26,075 nucleotides of DNA, taken from NCBI GenBank assembly GCA_050114795.1, contig JASFRS010000010.1:1-26075 (forward strand), in the 5' to 3' direction. The DNA comes from JASFRS01 sp050114795 (GTDB lineage: Bacteria; Pseudomonadota; Alphaproteobacteria; Sphingomonadales; CAKZYD01). The stretch's first letter is position 1. Each line of letters opens with the position of its first letter. Made by a program: the position numbers and the translations under genes. The notes beneath the pieces are model-generated. The model was not told the origin of the DNA. It did no database searches and worked only from the letters and a program-made list of their open reading frames with translations. Positions 22,717-26,075 of the stretch are shown one piece after another.

Positions 22717-22736
22717 TGTTCCACGTGGAACATCAC
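22713..22736. promoter_or_regulatory. parS: parS-type site (ParB binding), 24-bp perfect palindrome
   Basis: The central 16 bases, TGTTCCACGTGGAACA (22717-22732), match the ParB consensus TGTTTCACGTGAAACA except for a symmetric T-to-C/A-to-G change. Perfect palindromy extends to 24 bases and takes in the mnmE stop codon. It lies in the mnmE-mnmG gap, about 8.9 kb from the predicted origin and upstream of parA. Confidence 0.75.
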
Positions 22737-22816
22737 GAGGCGATTAATTGCAAAGGCTTTGACTTTAAGTCCGGATTTGCTTAATTTCTCCGCGCATTTT
22801 GGATGAGCATTTAGCC

Positions 22817-24685
22817 ATGAAACACGCAGATGTAATCGTAATTGGGGGTGGTCATGCTGGCTGTGAAGCAGCAACAGCGGCTGCGCGTATGGGTGCGCAG
22901 ACCATATTGATTACACATCAATTTAAAACCATCGGTGAAATGTCCTGTAATCCAGCCATAGGCGGTTTGGGTAAAGGCCATTTGGTGCGAGAGATTGATG
23001 CGCTTGATGGGCTAATGGGGCGTGCGGCAGATTATGCCGGAATTCAATTCCGCTTGTTAAACAAAAGAAAAGGGCCCGCTGTGCAGGGCCCTCGCGCTCA
23101 AGCTGATAGAAAACTCTATCGGAAAGCCATACAAACTCTTTTAAAAGAGCAGGATAATCTCTCCATTGTTGAGGATGCGGTTGAGGATCTGGAAATTGTT
23201 CAAACCAATGAAGGTTCGAAAATTTCTGGTGTTATCACCGCCTCTGGTGAAACCTTCAAATCGGCCTCTGTTATATTGACAACAGGAACTTTTCTTCGTG
23301 GTGTTATTCACATTGGCGAGAAACAAATTCCTGCAGGTCGCGTGGGGGAGGCACCAGCAATTGGCTTGGCCGATACACTTAAGTCCTTTGAATTTGAGAT
23401 GGGGCGTTTGAAAACAGGAACACCTCCGCGGTTGAAGAAGGACAGTATCGATTGGTCAGTATTGGACGAACAGCCCGGTGACGAGGATGTTTCCTATTTC
23501 TCATTTTTAAATAAAGGCAGCGATACACCACAAATCTCCTGCTATATTACGTATACCAGCCCATCTACACATGAAATTATCGCAGAAAACCTCAATAAAT
23601 CAGCAATTTATGGCGGTGGGATTACGGGGGTTGGCCCGCGCTATTGCCCTTCGATTGAAGATAAAATTACGCGTTTCGCCGACAAAGACCGACATCAGAT
23701 ATTTTTAGAACCGGAGGGCCTAGATAGCGATTTGATTTATCCCAATGGGATATCAACGTCCTTACCGGAAGATGTGCAGCACAACTTTCTAAAAACTATC
23801 AAAGGCCTTGAAAATGTGGAGGTCGCTCAGCCGGGTTATGCGATTGAATATGATTTTGTGGATCCGAGAGAGCTGAGGCCAACATTAGAGACGAAAAAGC
23901 TTTGTGGGTTATTTCTCGCCGGTCAGATTAATGGTACGACCGGATATGAAGAGGCGGGTGCGCAAGGTTTACTCGCAGGGATTAATGCAGCTTTAAAAGC
24001 TGAAGGCGAGGGGCGTGAATTCATTCTCGACCGTGCTGAAGCTTATATAGCAGTGATGGTCGATGACCTTGTTACCCGGGGGACGCAAGAGCCCTATCGA
24101 ATGTTTACATCTCGTGCAGAGTACCGATTAAAATTACGGGCTGATAATGCAGACCAAAGACTTACTCCGCGTGGCATAGAAATTGGCTGTATTTCCAACG
24201 ACCGACGTTGTGCATTTGAAGAAAAACAGGCTCAATTACAAAAGGTTGAGGCTGAACTTCGGGGGTTGACCATTACGCCCAAAGCTGTGGCGGAATTCGA
24301 TATTGCCATCAATCAAGACGGTGTTCGGAGATCTGCTTGGCAATTATTGAGCTACCCAAATGTAGACTTTGAAAAACTTACAGAAATTTGGCCAGAATTA
24401 AAAAAGGTTGACCGTAAGATTGCGGAGCAATTGGAAATCGACGCACGCTATGCTGTTTATATGAAAAGGCAAGATGCAGACATTGCCGCCTTTCGGCGTG
24501 ATGAGGCCATCAAATTGCCAATTGATTTGGATTATGCAGCAATTTCCGGATTATCTAATGAGATTAAAGGGAAGTTATTAGCGGCGCGGCCGGAGACACT
24601 TGGGGCGGCATCGCGTATTCCTGGAATGACCCCCGCTGCGATGACCCTTATTTTAGCCTATCTTAAGAAAAGACGCGTGGCTTAA
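22817..24685 (+). CDS. mnmG: MnmG (GidA), tRNA uridine-34 modification enzyme
   Basis: FAD- and NADH-dependent partner of MnmE in modification of the wobble uridine. The 622-residue protein has the N-terminal dinucleotide-binding motif VIVIGGGHAGCEAA (GGGHAG at 10-15), the MSCNPAIGGLGKGHLVREID signature split here as CNPAIGGLGKGH, the KGPAVQGPRAQADR segment, GQINGTTGYEEAGAQGLLAG, and a C-terminal MnmE-binding domain ending GMTPAAMTLILAYLKKR. ATG 22817 with GGATGAG about nine bases upstream is chosen over a TTG six codons earlier. rsmG starts four bases after its stop. Confidence 0.97.
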   Translation: MKHADVIVIGGGHAGCEAATAAARMGAQTILITHQFKTIGEMSCNPAIGGLGKGHLVREIDALDGLMGRAADYAGIQFRLLNKRKGPAVQGPRAQADRKLYRKAIQTLLKEQDNLSIVEDAVEDLEIVQTNEGSKISGVITASGETFKSASVILTTGTFLRGVIHIGEKQIPAGRVGEAPAIGLADTLKSFEFEMGRLKTGTPPRLKKDSIDWSVLDEQPGDEDVSYFSFLNKGSDTPQISCYITYTSPSTHEIIAENLNKSAIYGGGITGVGPRYCPSIEDKITRFADKDRHQIFLEPEGLDSDLIYPNGISTSLPEDVQHNFLKTIKGLENVEVAQPGYAIEYDFVDPRELRPTLETKKLCGLFLAGQINGTTGYEEAGAQGLLAGINAALKAEGEGREFILDRAEAYIAVMVDDLVTRGTQEPYRMFTSRAEYRLKLRADNADQRLTPRGIEIGCISNDRRCAFEEKQAQLQKVEAELRGLTITPKAVAEFDIAINQDGVRRSAWQLLSYPNVDFEKLTEIWPELKKVDRKIAEQLEIDARYAVYMKRQDADIAAFRRDEAIKLPIDLDYAAISGLSNEIKGKLLAARPETLGAASRIPGMTPAAMTLILAYLKKRRVA

Positions 24686-24689
24686 TGAT

Positions 24690-25319
24690 ATGAATGAAAT
24701 ATCGGGACCGGAGAGCCTGCGTCAACGCGTCGATGTTTCACGTGAAACACTGGGAAAAATTGAACACTATGTTGCTTTGTTGGAAAAGTGGCAGAAGAGG
24801 ATCAATCTGATTGGCCCTTCTACCTTTGATATTATATGGCAACGGCACATTTGGGATAGTGTTCAACTCCTTGAATATTTTCCGACTGCGGGTGAGTCTA
24901 AAAATGTTTTGGATATCGGAAGCGGAGCTGGGTTGCCAGCGATCATTCTTGCCTTGTTTGGTCCACATCATTTCACTTTAGTGGAATCTGATGGTCGAAA
25001 ATGTGCATTTCTTCGAACAGTTGTTCGAGAATTAAGTTTGGGTTCTCACGTCCAGATACTTCAAAAAAGGGTGGAGCAATTGGCCCCAAAACCCTTTGAT
25101 TTTATTACCTGCCGGGCCTTTGCGCCACTGGATAAAATCATGGAATACAGCACCCCCTTTGCTCATAAAAAAACCCAGTGGGTGCTTTTAAAGGGTCAAG
25201 ATGTAGAAGAAGAATTGACGAAAGCCGCAATATCTTGGAATATGCGGTGGAAGACTTACCCTAGCCAAAGTGACAGCCGCGGGTCCATTTTAGTTATCAA
25301 AGGGGTCGTTCGTGCCTGA
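24690..25319 (+). CDS. rsmG: RsmG (GidB), 16S rRNA m7G527 methyltransferase
   Basis: SAM-dependent N7 methylation of G527 in 16S rRNA; loss gives low-level streptomycin resistance in studied bacteria. Signatures are WQKRINLIGPST (34-45), RHIWDSVQLL (52-61), and the SAM-binding LDIGSGAGLP (74-83), followed by the acidic VESDGRKCAFL. Length 209 is normal. The codons for VSRET (16-20) carry a perfect parS sequence. The gene starts four bases after mnmG with no clear ribosome-binding site, which suggests coupling, and overlaps the parA GTG by eight bases. Confidence 0.96.
   Translation: MNEISGPESLRQRVDVSRETLGKIEHYVALLEKWQKRINLIGPSTFDIIWQRHIWDSVQLLEYFPTAGESKNVLDIGSGAGLPAIILALFGPHHFTLVESDGRKCAFLRTVVRELSLGSHVQILQKRVEQLAPKPFDFITCRAFAPLDKIMEYSTPFAHKKTQWVLLKGQDVEEELTKAAISWNMRWKTYPSQSDSRGSILVIKGVVRA
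24734..24749. promoter_or_regulatory. parS: parS site (exact consensus) inside rsmG
   Basis: TGTTTCACGTGAAACA, an exact match to the 16-bp ParB-binding consensus, encoding VSRET of RsmG. It lies about 2.0 kb from the mnmE-mnmG site and 0.56 kb upstream of parA. Overlap of parS with the VSRET codons of this gene is known from other bacteria. Confidence 0.92.
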
Positions 25320-26075
25320 AAAGCATCAGCAAAGCCAATCAGTTTCCTCAATGCATTGTCAAATCATCGCCGTTGCCAATCAAAAGGGCGGAGTGGGGAA
25401 GACCACAACGGCTATTAATCTAGCGACAGGTCTTGCTGCGACGGGACGAAAGGTCCTGATTATCGACTTAGATCCGCAGGGAAATGCCTCCACGGGTCTG
25501 GGCTTATATCCGAAAGACCGTCATCACACATCTTATGATGTGCTCTCAAATGATTGTAAAATGGAAGAAGCAGTTCAAGAAACGCTTATTCCTGGCCTAT
25601 TTATTATTCCATCAACTGTTGATCTTTCTGGCGCAGAGCTTGAATTAGCCGCTGCTGATCGGCGGGGCCAGCGTTTAAGAGATGCCTTTTTTAACTTTGA
25701 GCAAGCAGCTGCATATGATTATGTCTTAATTGATTGTCCGCCTTCTCTTGGAATTTTGACGTTAAATGCCTTAGTCGCAGCTCACTCTATTCTTGTTCCA
25801 TTGCAATGTGAGTTCTTTGCATTAGAAGGCCTAAGCCAACTTTTGAACACGGTCGAACGGGTTCGAAGCAATTTTAATCCAAAATTACGTATTCAGGGCG
25901 TTGTATTAACGATGTTCGATAAACGAAATAATTTATCGGAACAGGTTGCGGCGGACGTACGGAGCTATTTGGGAGACGTTGTTTATAAAACAATTATTCC
26001 CCGTAACGTCCGTATTTCTGAGGCGCCATCACATGGAAAGCCAGCGATGCTTTATGATCATCGCTGCGCCGGCAG
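25312..26075 (+). CDS. parA: ParA, chromosome-partitioning ATPase (partial, C-terminus off the right edge)
   Basis: Walker-type ATPase that binds DNA non-specifically and, with ParB bound at parS, segregates the replicated origins. About 254 codons are present of a usual ~260-270. The deviant Walker A is KGGVGKTT (25-32), Walker A' region VLIIDLDPQGNAS, Walker B YVLIDCPPSLG, and the C-terminal IIPRNVRISEAPSHGKP is typical of chromosomal ParA. The GTG at 25312 has AAGGGG six bases upstream and overlaps the rsmG stop region by eight bases. An in-frame ATG at 25351 lacks a ribosome-binding site but would give an N-terminus closer to some relatives. parB should follow beyond the edge. Confidence 0.96.
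   Translation, partial: MPEKHQQSQSVSSMHCQIIAVANQKGGVGKTTTAINLATGLAATGRKVLIIDLDPQGNASTGLGLYPKDRHHTSYDVLSNDCKMEEAVQETLIPGLFIIPSTVDLSGAELELAAADRRGQRLRDAFFNFEQAAAYDYVLIDCPPSLGILTLNALVAAHSILVPLQCEFFALEGLSQLLNTVERVRSNFNPKLRIQGVVLTMFDKRNNLSEQVAADVRSYLGDVVYKTIIPRNVRISEAPSHGKPAMLYDHRCAG

Noticed and set aside
22656..22874. Minus-strand frame across the mnmE-mnmG gap containing FHVEH
   Set aside because: It is the translation of the parS-type palindrome on the opposite strand and overlaps two real genes; no ribosome-binding site or homology is seen.
1..26075. Mobile elements, CRISPR arrays, tRNA or rRNA genes
   Set aside because: No transposase or integrase motifs, no regularly spaced repeats and no recognisable tRNA or rRNA sequence were found on reading both strands.

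Overview
The window is a stretch of alphaproteobacterial chromosome around the replication origin. The main evidence is gene order: dnaQ-coaE-aroE-maf-ppsR on the minus strand faces away from hemE-hemJ-rho on the plus strand, and mnmE-mnmG-rsmG-parA lie further out. This is the order flanking the mapped Caulobacter origin and conserved in many alphaproteobacteria. The order or genus cannot be fixed by eye. All 28 genes look intact except the two cut by the window edges (hisA at the left, parA at the right). No tRNA, rRNA, insertion sequence, prophage or CRISPR array was seen.

Left arm (1-13593). A coupled histidine operon (hisB-hisH-GNAT-hisA, minus strand) is divergent from the heat-shock protease pair hslV-hslU, which has a good alphaproteobacterial RpoH-type promoter. 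A TonB-dependent outer-membrane receptor follows and ends at a strong hairpin terminator shared with a convergent envelope operon (Tim44-like protein, mltA, Smr protein). secB is divergent from that operon and converges on the tightly packed ppsR-maf-aroE-coaE-dnaQ operon.

Origin (13594-13968). This 375-base gene-free gap is the only non-coding stretch over 300 bases. It holds three exact TTTTCCACA boxes, one TTATTCACA box, two one-mismatch boxes, an AT-rich segment with a 12-bp direct repeat, four CACAGGG motifs and four GANTC sites. I call it oriC.

Right arm (13969-26075). hemE and hemJ (haem synthesis) precede rho, which ends at a UUCG-loop terminator shared with a convergent cluster (a DUF255 thioredoxin-fold protein, ogt, a dienelactone-hydrolase-like protein and a quinone oxidoreductase). 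Then come a small DUF6489-like gene, mnmE, mnmG, rsmG and parA. Two parS-type palindromes lie between mnmE and mnmG and inside rsmG, so the replication origin and a centromere region are both present, about 9-11 kb apart. Twelve of 16 genes left of the origin are on the minus strand and 8 of 12 on the right are on the plus strand, so most are transcribed in the direction of replication.

Several starts were moved from the longest open frame to internal codons on the basis of ribosome-binding sites and family N-termini (hslU, the TonB receptor, Tim44-like, ppsR, hemE, DLH, DUF6489, mnmE, mnmG). No wholly new system was found. The most interesting material is the regulatory DNA: the origin repeats, the parS variants, the heat-shock promoter, the rho leader and the convergent terminators.
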